Below are positions 25,300 through 33,091 of a stretch of 64,000 nt of DNA, one piece after another. The notes under the pieces were generated by a model. The model searched no databases and was not told the DNA's origin. It worked only from the letters and a program-made list of their open reading frames with translations. The position numbers and the translations under genes are program-made. Within the stretch, counting starts at the first letter, position 1, and each line of letters opens with the position of its first letter. Location of the stretch: positions 2,294,001 to 2,358,000 of the forward strand of contig NZ_AP018718.1 in assembly GCF_003966565.1 (NCBI RefSeq). The letters run 5' to 3'. Source of the DNA: Sulfuricystis multivorans. Its GTDB lineage: Bacteria > Pseudomonadota > Gammaproteobacteria > Burkholderiales > Rhodocyclaceae.

Positions 25300-25775
25300 G
25301 CGTTGGCGAACGGCCGCCCCGAGCCAACGCGGCACGCGCCGGATGGCGCAAACTGCTCTGTCCAAGCCACGGAGAACCCCTCATCTTCGTGAGCGCAGCG
25401 AGCCAGTCTGGAACCCCCCGCGAGGGGGGCGAAGGGGGGCGGGCCGTCGCAAAACTGCGGCGCAGCGTTGGCGAAGGGCCGCCCCGAGCCAACGCGGCAC
25501 GCGCCGGATGGCGCAAACCGCTCTGTCCAAGCCACGGAGAACCCCTCATCTTCGCGAGCGCAGCGAGCCAGTCTGGAACCCCCCGCGAGGGGGGCGAAGG
25601 GGGGCGGGCCGTCGCAAAACTGCGGCGCAGCGTTGGCGAAGGGCCGCCCCGAGCCAACGCGGCACGCGCCGGATGGCGCAAACCGCTCTGTCCAAGCCAC
25701 GGAGAACCCCTCATCTTCGCGAGCGCAGCGAGCCAGTCTGGAACCCCCCGCGAGGGGGGCGAAGGGGGGCGGGCC
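25300..25775. repeat. 165-bp tandem repeat array, almost three copies, between rplY and pth
   Basis: Units begin at 25300, 25465 and 25630; the last stops about 19 bp short of full length. Copies 2 and 3 appear identical, and copy 1 differs by a few substitutions, so the duplication is recent. Each unit holds the 31-bp palindrome GCGTTGGC-N15-GCCAACGC and a strong hairpin CCCCCCGCGAGGGGGG. Because 165 is divisible by three and GC-rich, long spurious reading frames cross it on both strands. A diverged, inverted relative lies at 29091-29222. No gene is present in the array. Confidence 0.95.
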
Positions 25776-25778
25776 ATA

Positions 25779-26444
25779 TTACTTCTTCTCTGGCTTTTTC
25801 TCAGACGCAGCGGCCGGCTTCTTCTCGGTGATGATCTGCGTTTCGGCCGGCGCGGCTTCTTCCTCGCTGGCAGCACCAGCGCCACGCACCACGATGGTGA
25901 CGACGACCGGATCACCCTCGCCATGATGCACTGCCTCGACGCCCGCGGGCAGCGTGAGCTGCGAGACGTGCAACGACTGGCCGCCTTTCAGATCCTTCAG
26001 GTCCACTTCGATGTACTCGGGCAGGTCCTTCGGCAGGCACTTGACGTCGAGCTCGGTCATCACATGCTGCACCATGCCGCCATCGAGCTTGACGCCCGGA
26101 GCGATCTCGGCGTTGACGAAATGCAGCGGTACCTTCTGGTGAATCTCGTGGGTAGCGTCGATGCGCTGGAAGTCGACATGGCGGATCTGCCGCTTGACTG
26201 GGTGCATCTGCACGTCACGCAGCAGGCACATCTCCTTCGCATCGCCGATCACCAGATTGATGATCGAGGAATGGAAAGCTTCCTTGCGCAGCGCCTGGAA
26301 GAGCTCGTTGTGGTCGAGCTCGATCATCTGCGCAGCGCCGCCGCCTCCGTAAAGAATACCGGGGACTTTGCCGGCGCGACGCAGGCGGCGGCTCGCACTC
26401 GATCCCTGCGCCTCGCGCTTGGTTGCATTGATTTCGAATTGCAT
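25779..26444 (-). CDS. rplY: 50S ribosomal protein L25/general stress protein Ctc
   Basis: 221 residues, the long two-domain form. An N-terminal 5S-rRNA-binding L25 domain (FEINATKREAQGSSASRRLR, GKVPGILYGG) is followed by the C-terminal TL5/Ctc domain and a charged, Lys/Glu/Ala-rich tail ending in EKKPEKK. The stop is 3 bp from the repeat array. It is co-directional with prs (54 bp upstream), the standard prs–rplY–pth order. Confidence 0.95.
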   Translation of the reverse strand: MQFEINATKREAQGSSASRRLRRAGKVPGILYGGGGAAQMIELDHNELFQALRKEAFHSSIINLVIGDAKEMCLLRDVQMHPVKRQIRHVDFQRIDATHEIHQKVPLHFVNAEIAPGVKLDGGMVQHVMTELDVKCLPKDLPEYIEVDLKDLKGGQSLHVSQLTLPAGVEAVHHGEGDPVVVTIVVRGAGAASEEEAAPAETQIITEKKPAAASEKKPEKK

Positions 26445-26498
26445 GGTTGGCTCCAGAAAATGTCCTGCCCGCGACCAGGCCGGACGGTTGTTGAAAAG

Positions 26499-27449
26499 CT
26501 ATTCCATGAACAGCGAGGACACCGACTCTTCGTTGCTGATGCGGATGATGGTCTCGGCCAAGAGGCCGGCGATCGAGACGACACGGATCTTCTCGCAGGC
26601 GAGCGCGTCTTCGCGCAGCGGGATGGTGTCGGTGACGACCAGCTCGTCGAGGTCGGATTCCTCGATGCGCGCCACCGCGCTGCCGGAGAGCACCGGGTGC
26701 GTGCAGTAGGCGATCACTTTCTTCGCGCCATGTTCTTTGAGCGCGCGCGCCGCCTTCACCAGCGTGCCGGCGGTATCGACGATGTCGTCCATGATCACAC
26801 AGCTTCTTCCCTCGACATCGCCGATGATGTGCATCACCTCGGCGACGTTCGCCTTCGGGCGGCGCTTGTCGATGATCGCCAAGTCCGTCTCCAGGCGCTT
26901 GGCCGCAGCCCGTGCCCGCAGCACGCCACCGACGTCGGGGGAGACGACCAGCAGGTCGTCATGGCGCTGCTTCCAGATGTCGCCGAGCAGGATCGGCGTC
27001 GCGTAGATGTTGTCGACGGGAATGTCGAAGAAGCCCTGGATCTGGTCGGCGTGCAGATCGACGGTGAGCACGCGCTGCACGCCGACGGCCTGCAGCATGT
27101 TGGCGACCACCTTCGCCGCAATCGGCACGCGCGCCGAGCGCGGCCGACGGTCCTGGCGGGCATAGCCGTAGTAGGGCACCGCGGCGGTGATGCGCCCGGC
27201 CGAGGCGCGCTTCAAGGCGTCGGCGAGGATCACCAGTTCCATCAGATTGTCGTTGGCCGGCGCGCAGGTCGGCTGCAGGATGAAGACATCCTTGCCGCGC
27301 ACGTTTTCCAAGAGCTCGACGTTGCTCTCGCCGTCCGAAAAACGGCCAACGGTGGCGCGGCCGAGTGAAATGTTGAGGCGCTTGGCGACGTCGGACGCCA
27401 ACTTCGGGTTGGCGTTGCCGGTGAAGACCATCAGACTGTCGTAGGCCAT
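26499..27449 (-). CDS. prs: Ribose-phosphate pyrophosphokinase
   Basis: 316 residues. It opens with [22 protein letters not shown]-site residues lie around [10 protein letters not shown], and [19 protein letters not shown] and the PRPP loop [13 protein letters not shown] are clear. It makes PRPP from ribose 5-phosphate and ATP for nucleotide, His and Trp synthesis. It follows tRNA-Gln, probably on the same transcript. Confidence 0.96.
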   Translation of the reverse strand: MAYDSLMVFTGNANPKLASDVAKRLNISLGRATVGRFSDGESNVELLENVRGKDVFILQPTCAPANDNLMELVILADALKRASAGRITAAVPYYGYARQDRRPRSARVPIAAKVVANMLQAVGVQRVLTVDLHADQIQGFFDIPVDNIYATPILLGDIWKQRHDDLLVVSPDVGGVLRARAAAKRLETDLAIIDKRRPKANVAEVMHIIGDVEGRSCVIMDDIVDTAGTLVKAARALKEHGAKKVIAYCTHPVLSGSAVARIEESDLDELVVTDTIPLREDALACEKIRVVSIAGLLAETIIRISNEESVSSLFME

Positions 27450-27512
27450 GGCGTCCCTGAAAGAGAAACGGGCAGCCTCAGGATCTGGGCCCGGGTCTGC
27501 CCGTGAAATGTC

Positions 27513-27589
27513 TGGCTGGGGAGGAAGGATTCGAACCCTCGTATGCCGGAATCAAAATCCGGTGCCTTAACCAGCTTGGCGACTCCCCA
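27513..27589 (-). tRNA. tRNA-Gln (anticodon TTG), CCA encoded
   Basis: On the minus strand the 5' acceptor strand TGGGGAG (from 27589) pairs with CTCCCCA. The anticodon stem CCGGA/TCCGG encloses loop TTTTGAT, giving anticodon TTG. The T-arm contains GGTTCGAATCC. CCA follows the discriminator G and is encoded at 27515-27513. It lies 63 bp upstream of prs, as in many betaproteobacteria. Confidence 0.97.
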
Positions 27590-27627
27590 AACTCCGGCCG
27601 CGAGTGCGGCAGCGCGGAAGGACGCGG

Positions 27628-27656
27628 ATTTTCCGGGTTTCGAGTCAGGCTGTCAA
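27628..27656 (-). promoter_or_regulatory. Promoter of tRNA-Gln–prs transcript
   Basis: On the minus strand, a perfect TTGACA (27656-27651), a 17-bp spacer and GAAAAT (27633-27628). It is about 38 bp upstream of the tRNA 5' end. Confidence 0.7.
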
Positions 27657-27674
27657 TGCCTTGCGCCGACTCAG

Positions 27675-27680
27675 TAGAAT
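27675..27680 (+). promoter_or_regulatory. Candidate -10 box for a leaderless phosphatidyltransferase transcript
   Basis: TAGAAT lies 6 nt before ATG 27687. Such spacing would place the transcription start at the initiation codon. Confidence 0.4.
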
Positions 27681-27686
27681 TGTTCA

Positions 27687-28250
27687 ATGCTTCCGAACCG
27701 GGTCCTCACCCTGCCGAACATCGTCACCTTCATCCGCCTCGGCTTGCTGCCGCTGCTGCTGTGGATGCTGGCGGCGCGACGCTTCGAGCTGGCCTTTTGG
27801 CTGTTCATCGCCGCCAGCGTCGGCGACGGTCTCGACGGTTATCTCGCGCGCCGACTCGACCAACACTCGCGCCTCGGCGCGTTGCTGGACCCGATCGCCG
27901 ATAAGCTGACGATCCTCGGCATCGCGTGGATCCTTGCCGCCCAAGGGCTGTTGCCGGTGTGGATCGCCGCGCTGATGAGCCTGCGCGATCTGGTCATCGT
28001 CACCGGCGCGCTCGCCTACCGGCAGCTGGTCGGGGCGCTGGAGATGGCGCCCACAATGCTCTCCAAGTTCAATACCCTGCTCGAATTCCTGCTGCTCGCG
28101 CTCGTGTTGATGGCGCAGAACCGCTGGATCGAAACGGCGCCCTGGCTTGCGCCGCTCCTCGGCGCCGTGGCGGTGACGATCGTCGCCTCGGGGGCGCAGT
28201 ATGTCTGGGTCTGGGGCAACAAGGCGCGGGACCATGCGCATCGGCATTGA
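27687..28250 (+). CDS. CDP-alcohol phosphatidyltransferase family membrane enzyme
   Basis: 187 residues with about five transmembrane helices. The family catalytic motif is complete as [11 protein letters not shown] followed by [10 protein letters not shown] (D-G-x2-A-R...G-x3-D-x3-D). The opening [17 protein letters not shown] resembles phosphatidylglycerophosphate synthase PgsA. Other members make cardiolipin or use other alcohol acceptors, so the exact lipid product is uncertain. The 3' end overlaps the ROK kinase gene by 17 bp. Confidence 0.88.
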   Translation: MLPNRVLTLPNIVTFIRLGLLPLLLWMLAARRFELAFWLFIAASVGDGLDGYLARRLDQHSRLGALLDPIADKLTILGIAWILAAQGLLPVWIAALMSLRDLVIVTGALAYRQLVGALEMAPTMLSKFNTLLEFLLLALVLMAQNRWIETAPWLAPLLGAVAVTIVASGAQYVWVWGNKARDHAHRH

Positions 28251-29070
28251 TCTGGGCGGCACGAAGACCGAGATCATCGTGCTGGGCGACGATGGCGCGA
28301 CGCTGCTGCGCGAGCGCGCGCCCACCCCGCGCGGCGATTATGCGGCGACGGTGGCGACGATCGCCTCATTGGTGCGCAGGGCCGAGCAAAAACTCGGCGT
28401 TGGCGGGACGGCACCACCGATCCCCGTGGGCATCGGCATCCCTGGTGCCGAATCGCGGGTCAGCGGGCTGATCAAGAACGCCAATTCGACCTGGCTGATC
28501 GGCAAGCCTTTGCGTGCCGATCTGGAAGCGGCGCTGTCCCGGCCGGTGCGGCTGGCCAACGATGCCAATTGTTTCGCGCTCTCCGAAGCGACCGATGGCG
28601 CGGCAGCGGGCGCAACGGTGGTTTTCGGCGTGATCCTCGGCACGGGTGTCGGCGGCGGCATCGTCGTCGAGGGCAAAGTGCTGGTGGGGCCGAACGCGAT
28701 CGCCGGCGAATGGGGTCACAACCCGCTGCCGGGCGCGAGCGAAGGACGCCCCTGCTACTGCGGCCGTCAGGATTGCATCGAGACTTATCTTTCCGGCCCG
28801 GCGTTGGCGCTCGATGGCGGCGCCGACGACGAAGCCGCGCTCGAGCGCTACGAGCGCCGGCTCGCCCGGGCGCTCGCCGGTGTCATCAATCTGCTCGACC
28901 CGGACGTGATCGTCTTGGGCGGCGGCGTGTCGAACCTCGATCGGCTGTATGATCGCGTTCCCCGCCTGTGGCGCGAATGGGTGTTCTCCGACCACGTCGC
29001 CACTCGACTGCTCAAAAACCGGCATGGCGACTCGTCCGGGGTCAGAGGCGCCGCCTGGCTGTGGGGCTGA
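28234..29070 (+). CDS. ROK-family sugar kinase, fructokinase (Mak)-like
   Basis: 278 residues. The N-terminal ATP phosphate loop is [20 protein letters not shown]; the catalytic Asp region is [14 protein letters not shown]. The [14 protein letters not shown] stretch and zinc motif [15 protein letters not shown] are the Mak/NagK type, closest to Mak fructokinase. It phosphorylates a hexose (fructose, glucose or N-acetylglucosamine) with ATP. A dispersed repeat (28388-28414) encodes KLGVGGTA in a loop before the conserved PVGIGIPGA. Confidence 0.85.
   Translation: MRIGIDLGGTKTEIIVLGDDGATLLRERAPTPRGDYAATVATIASLVRRAEQKLGVGGTAPPIPVGIGIPGAESRVSGLIKNANSTWLIGKPLRADLEAALSRPVRLANDANCFALSEATDGAAAGATVVFGVILGTGVGGGIVVEGKVLVGPNAIAGEWGHNPLPGASEGRPCYCGRQDCIETYLSGPALALDGGADDEAALERYERRLARALAGVINLLDPDVIVLGGGVSNLDRLYDRVPRLWREWVFSDHVATRLLKNRHGDSSGVRGAAWLWG
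28388..28414 (-). repeat. Dispersed ~25-bp repeat inside the ROK kinase gene
   Basis: AAAAACTCGGCGTTGGCGGG then ACGGCAC. It is read in frame as KLGVGGTA between conserved blocks. Confidence 0.65.
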
Positions 29071-29090
29071 TAATAAACTCGCCCCCGTTC

Positions 29091-29222
29091 GACCCGCCCC
29101 CCTTCGCCCCCCTCGCGGGGGGGTTCCAGACAGGCTCGCTGCGCTCGCGGACATGTAAACGGCGGTGCGGTTTGCGGCTTCGCCGCGTGCCGCGTTGGCT
29201 CGGGGCGGCCCTTCGCCAACAC
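29091..29222 (-). repeat. Diverged inverted copy of the 165-bp repeat unit
   Basis: The 175-bp gap between the ROK kinase and thioredoxin genes is mostly this element. GACCCGCCCCCCTTCGCCCC with a strong CCCCCC/GGGGGG hairpin starts it, and the 31-bp palindrome, with one imperfect arm (29192-29222), ends it. The middle has diverged and is shorter than the 25-kb units. The hairpin 21 bp after the kinase stop could terminate transcription. Confidence 0.85.
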
Positions 29223-29245
29223 TGCGCTTTAAACTACTTCTTGCT

Positions 29246-29605
29246 ATGCACCATCACCCCCAACCCGATTTCATCTTCGACGTCGATCTCGATGACTTCG
29301 AGACACGCGTGATCGAGGCCTCGAAAAGCGTGCCGGTGATCGTCGATTTCTGGGCCGACTGGTGCCCGCCCTGTCGCGCGCTCACGCCGGTGCTCGAACG
29401 CATCGCCCTGGCGATGGAGGGCAGGCTCAAGCTCGCCAAGGTCGAGGTCGATGAGGGCGCGAACATGAAGCTCGCCGGCCGCTATGGCTTGAAGGGCTTT
29501 CCGACCGTGCTCTTGTTCATCGATGGCGAGATCAGGGGACGCTTTTCCGGGGCGCGCGCCGAGCATTGGCTGCGCGACTTTCTGGTCGAGCACGGCGTCA
29601 GATGA
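29246..29605 (+). CDS. Thioredoxin-fold protein with WCPPC active site
   Basis: 119 residues. VIVDFWADWCPPCRALTPVLE contains the redox dicysteine; GLKGFPTVLLFIDGE supplies the cis-proline. The N-terminal MHHHPQPDFIFDVDLDDFE is not a signal peptide, so the protein is cytoplasmic. The CPPC centre instead of CGPC should shift the redox potential. ATG 29246 is chosen because the frame upstream is repeat sequence. ATGA overlap couples it to the MFS gene. Confidence 0.9.
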   Translation: MHHHPQPDFIFDVDLDDFETRVIEASKSVPVIVDFWADWCPPCRALTPVLERIALAMEGRLKLAKVEVDEGANMKLAGRYGLKGFPTVLLFIDGEIRGRFSGARAEHWLRDFLVEHGVR

Positions 29606-30834
29606 ACGCTGCCGTGCCCAACCCGTGGACACGGGTCTTCGCGCCGTTCGCGATCGGCTATTTCTTCTCCTATCTGCTGAGAAACGCGAATGCCGTCATC
29701 TCCCCCGAGCTGCGCGGCGATCTCGGCCTGACCAATGCCGATCTGGGGCTGTTGACCTCGGCCTATCTGCTCGCTTTCGGCGCTTTCCAGCTACCCTTGG
29801 GACTGCTGCTCGACCGTTTCGGCCCGCGCCGCGTCGAGGCCACGCTTCTTCTGATCTGCGCGGCCGGCTGCGCGCTGTTCGCGGCGGGGCAAGGCATCAC
29901 TCAGCTGACGCTGGGGCGGGCGATGATCGGACTCGGTGTGTCGGCCTGCTTGATGGGCAGCTTCAAATCCTTTTCGTTGTGGTTTCCGCTCGAGCGGCAG
30001 GCCTCGCTCAATGCCGCGATCATGGCCGCCGGAGGGCTAGGTGCCATGTTTGCGAGCTCCCCACTTTCGCTGCTCCTGCCGCTTCTCGGCTGGCGCGGCA
30101 TTTTCTTCGTACTCGCCGGCCTCACCCTCGGCGTGTCGCTATTGATCTTCACCTCGCCGGAAAAATCCATTCACAGCGGACGCGAAACGCTCGCCCGGCA
30201 GCTCGAGGGCTTGGCCACGATCTTCAAAAGCCGCAGCTTCTGGCGCTTCGCACCGCAAACCACGCTGATCGTCGGCGGCTTCATGGCCTTGCAAGGGCTG
30301 TGGGCGCTGCCCTTCATGACCCAGGTCGATGGACTCTCGCGCGAGGCCGCTGCTCGCGTGCTGCTGATGATGGCTGCGGCGATGATGGTCGGCTTCCTGC
30401 TCATCGCCTTCTTCGTACGACGGCTTACCCATGCCGGCCTGCCGCCAGCGCATCTTTTGGCGATCGGCATCGGCTGCGGACTCATCATGACGTTGGGCAT
30501 CGTTTTGCAGCTTGGGCCGGCCTGGTTGCTCTGGCCATCGTTGGGGTTGGTGTTCGCGGTGAGCAATCTTGCCTACGCGCTGCTGACCGCCGAATTTCCG
30601 GTCGAACTCGCCGGCCGCGCCAATACCGCGTTGAATTTCGGCTCATTCATCGGTGCCTTCGGCATCCAGTGGCTGTTCGGCGTCGCGGTGGACGCCCTGC
30701 AGCGCGCTGGCCTGGCAACACCCGAGGCCTATCGCGCCGCCTTGGCCGTCGTGCTCGCGCTGCAGGCCGCAGGCTGGGGTTGGTATGTGCTGGAAACGCG
30801 CCGCGCGCAGCGTGGCGCTGTCAAGCTGCCATGA
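29602..30834 (+). CDS. Major facilitator superfamily transporter
   Basis: 410 residues with about twelve transmembrane helices. The N-terminus AIGYFFSYLLRNANAVISPE and the loop 2-3 motif GLLLDRFGPRRVEA are MFS features of the nitrate/oligosaccharide-like permeases. The substrate cannot be deduced. The start overlaps the thioredoxin stop by ATGA. The 3' end overlaps the convergent mlaF-like gene by 14 bp. Confidence 0.85.
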   Translation: MNAAVPNPWTRVFAPFAIGYFFSYLLRNANAVISPELRGDLGLTNADLGLLTSAYLLAFGAFQLPLGLLLDRFGPRRVEATLLLICAAGCALFAAGQGITQLTLGRAMIGLGVSACLMGSFKSFSLWFPLERQASLNAAIMAAGGLGAMFASSPLSLLLPLLGWRGIFFVLAGLTLGVSLLIFTSPEKSIHSGRETLARQLEGLATIFKSRSFWRFAPQTTLIVGGFMALQGLWALPFMTQVDGLSREAAARVLLMMAAAMMVGFLLIAFFVRRLTHAGLPPAHLLAIGIGCGLIMTLGIVLQLGPAWLLWPSLGLVFAVSNLAYALLTAEFPVELAGRANTALNFGSFIGAFGIQWLFGVAVDALQRAGLATPEAYRAALAVVLALQAAGWGWYVLETRRAQRGAVKLP

Positions 30835-31633
30835 GCCGCAGATCGTCCCTGAACGGCGGGGCGGGGTGGTGAAAGGCCACCGGGCCGTCGGGTTTGGCAT
30901 GGATGAACTGATGCACGGCCGGATCACGCGAGTCGAGCAGTTCCTGGGGCGTGCCGCTGGCGACGACGACGCCGTCATGGATGAAGTAGGCGTAATCGAC
31001 GACCTTCAGCGTTTCCGACACGTCGTAGGTGACGACGATCGAGGTAGCGCCGAGCGCGTCGTTGAGACGGCGGATCAGCTGGGCGATGACGTTGAGCGAG
31101 ATCGGGTCGAGGCCGGCGAAGGGTTCGTCATACATCGTCAGCACCGGATCGAGCGCGATCGCGCGCGCCAGCGCCACCCGCCGCGCCATGCCGCCGGAGA
31201 GCTCGTTGGGCATCAGCTGGCTGGCGCCGCGCAGGCCCACCGCATGGAGCTTCATCAGCACCAGGTCGTGGATGATCTCCTCGGAAAGGTCGGTGAGCTC
31301 GCGCATCGGAAAGGCGATGTTGTCATAGACGGAGATGTCCGAGAACAGCCCGCCGGCTTGGAACATCATGCCGATCTCGCGGCGCAGCCGGTAAAGCCCG
31401 GCATCGTCGAGCTCATGCACCACCTGGCCAGCGAAGACGACGCGGCCCTGCTGCGGCCGCAACTGGCCACCAATCAGCCGCAGCAGCGTGCTCTTGCCGG
31501 CGCCTGAAACACCGAGGATGCCCACCAGCTTGCCGCGCGGCACGGATAACCGGATGCCGCGCAGCACGCGGTTTCCGCCATAGGCGAAATGCACATCGTC
31601 GATCTCGATCAGGGCTTCGCCACTTTCAGGCAT
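30821..31633 (-). CDS. MlaF-like ABC transporter ATPase, orphan
   Basis: 270 residues. Walker A is [16 protein letters not shown], then [20 protein letters not shown], signature [17 protein letters not shown] and Walker [13 protein letters not shown]. The C-terminal tail [20 protein letters not shown] is characteristic of MlaF, the ATPase of phospholipid/organic-solvent-resistance transporters. The H-loop position reads VVTYDVSE, with Tyr instead of His. No mlaE/mlaD permease or MCE gene is nearby. ATG 31633 is chosen because homology begins there; it overlaps the end of the upstream chemoreceptor gene by 8 bp. Confidence 0.85.
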   Translation of the reverse strand: MPESGEALIEIDDVHFAYGGNRVLRGIRLSVPRGKLVGILGVSGAGKSTLLRLIGGQLRPQQGRVVFAGQVVHELDDAGLYRLRREIGMMFQAGGLFSDISVYDNIAFPMRELTDLSEEIIHDLVLMKLHAVGLRGASQLMPNELSGGMARRVALARAIALDPVLTMYDEPFAGLDPISLNVIAQLIRRLNDALGATSIVVTYDVSETLKVVDYAYFIHDGVVVASGTPQELLDSRDPAVHQFIHAKPDGPVAFHHPAPPFRDDLRLMAA

Positions 31634-32747
31634 GGCACAACAGGCTCGGATCGTTTTCGCCGCTCGCCGCAAGCTTCTCCAGGCTGGCGAGCACCTTGAA
31701 GCTTGCCTCTTCCATCTTGGCGATTTGCGCGAAGCTGGCTTCCATCTCGCCCGCGGCATTTGCGGCGAGCGCTGCTAGGCCGGCGTCGTGGAAGGCTTTG
31801 TGCGGCCCTTCCATCTCGGCGTAGCCGGGCAGCTTCGAGAAGCACTCGCGCCCTTCGCCTTCGTAATACCACTTGCCGAGCCGGCAGGCGGTGTGCGGCG
31901 CGAAATCGGCCGCCGTCTTGGTCGACACGCCCATCAGCACGCGATAGATCTCGAACTTGTAGATCAGGTGATCGATCTTGGCCACTTCGACGAAGCTCCT
32001 CAGCGCGGCGGCGGTGATCGTGCTTTCCATGCGCCGGGACAGATCGAACAGCGCGCGCATGTCCTCGGTCGCCGCAGCGCCTTCCTTGCCAAAATCGGCG
32101 CTGCGGCCGGCCCACTGTTCCATCTGCTCGCGCGTGACGCGCGTTTCACTCTGGATCGCGCTCACCAGGCCAGAGATTTCGTTGGTCGCGGTCGCGGTTC
32201 GCTCGGCCAGCTTTCTCACTTCGTCCGCCACCACCGCGAAGCCGCGCCCCATCTCGCCGGCGCGCGCCGCCTCGATCGCCGCATTGAGCGCCAGGAGATT
32301 GGTCTGGTCGGCGATCTCGCGGATCAGCTGCACGATGCCGCCGATCTGCTGCGCGCGCTCGGCGAGACTTTGCACGTTCTGCGCCATCGTGGCGCTATCA
32401 CCGGCCTGGTTGGAGAGGCTGGCGGCGATCTTCTCCATCGACTGCCGGCAACTGCCAGAAACCGTCGCCGCCTCGATCGCGTAGCGCTTTTCCTCGCGCA
32501 GATCGGCGGCGATCGAGGCCTGCGAACGTTGGATTTCGAGGAAGGAATCGCCGAACGACTGCATCGTCCGGTAGATGCGCTGGCAACGGTCGAGATCGCC
32601 ATTCATCAGCGCGAGGTTTTCCTCCGCTGCGCGGCGGGCCTGCAACGCCACATCGCGTTCCCGCTCGGCCGCCTCGGCCCGCGCACGCTCGGCGCGCAAC
32701 TCGGCTTCCAGTTCTCCGATCTTCTTCTTGTAGCTGCCGCAGAACAT
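31626..32747 (-). CDS. Soluble methyl-accepting chemotaxis protein with CZB domain
   Basis: 373 residues, no transmembrane helix. An N-terminal coiled coil (residues 5-60) precedes the MCP signalling hairpin, including [20 protein letters not shown] and [18 protein letters not shown]. The C-terminal CZB zinc-binding domain has His260 (IDHLIYKF), Cys288 ([13 protein letters not shown]), His316 and His320 (PHKAFHDAG). The layout is like cytoplasmic TlpD-type receptors, which respond to hypochlorite, redox or zinc state. It overlaps the start of the MlaF-like gene, an unusual pairing. Confidence 0.92.
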   Translation of the reverse strand: MFCGSYKKKIGELEAELRAERARAEAAERERDVALQARRAAEENLALMNGDLDRCQRIYRTMQSFGDSFLEIQRSQASIAADLREEKRYAIEAATVSGSCRQSMEKIAASLSNQAGDSATMAQNVQSLAERAQQIGGIVQLIREIADQTNLLALNAAIEAARAGEMGRGFAVVADEVRKLAERTATATNEISGLVSAIQSETRVTREQMEQWAGRSADFGKEGAAATEDMRALFDLSRRMESTITAAALRSFVEVAKIDHLIYKFEIYRVLMGVSTKTAADFAPHTACRLGKWYYEGEGRECFSKLPGYAEMEGPHKAFHDAGLAALAANAAGEMEASFAQIAKMEEASFKVLASLEKLAASGENDPSLLCHA

Positions 32748-32849
32748 GATGCCTTCCTTTCCCTTTGCACCAAGGGGGTGGTGCTTTCGACGAAAGCGAT
32801 ATCTTACCTCCCGATCGCAGCCGATCGGACGCGACCTTCAAAATCTGGG

Positions 32850-33091
32850 TTCAACCTAAAAACCTCAGTTGGACGCGCCCGATGGTGCGTTCCGGCGGGT
32901 GCATGGCGCGACGCATCGAGGCCGCAGGCTCATGCCTGCAAGGAGGAGCTTTAATGCCAGGCGCCCGCCGGGGTGTGCCAGCGGGTGCGTAGCGGGGTCA
33001 CCCTCTCGGTGAGCGGTGAAGGTGAGGCACCTGATGATTCGTGATGGCATTTTCACCTTGAGAAGCGGTCAACTGGGGTTTTTAGGTTCAA
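32850..33091. mobile_element. 242-bp non-coding element with 22-bp terminal inverted repeats (MITE-like)
   Basis: The left end TTCAACCTAAAAACCTCAGT (32850-32869, then TG) is matched by its reverse complement at 33070-33091 with 20 of 22 positions identical. The ~198 bp between contain internal hairpins (around the CGCCCGCCGGGG and TCACC...GGTGA segments) but no convincing gene. The element fills most of the 340-bp gap between the chemoreceptor start and priA, and its right end supplies the priA stop codon. No target-site duplication is obvious. The first ~100 bp of the gap (32748-32849) hold nothing I can identify beyond the chemoreceptor leader. Confidence 0.6.

Noticed and set aside
25300-25775. 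CRISPR array
   Set aside because: The units are contiguous 165-bp copies with no unique spacers and no cas genes in the window.
25149-27368. Very long open frames crossing the 165-bp array on both strands
   Set aside because: The repeat length is a multiple of three and GC-rich, so stops are absent by chance. The translations are repeats of shadow sequence and overlap rplY, prs and pth, which have clear homology.
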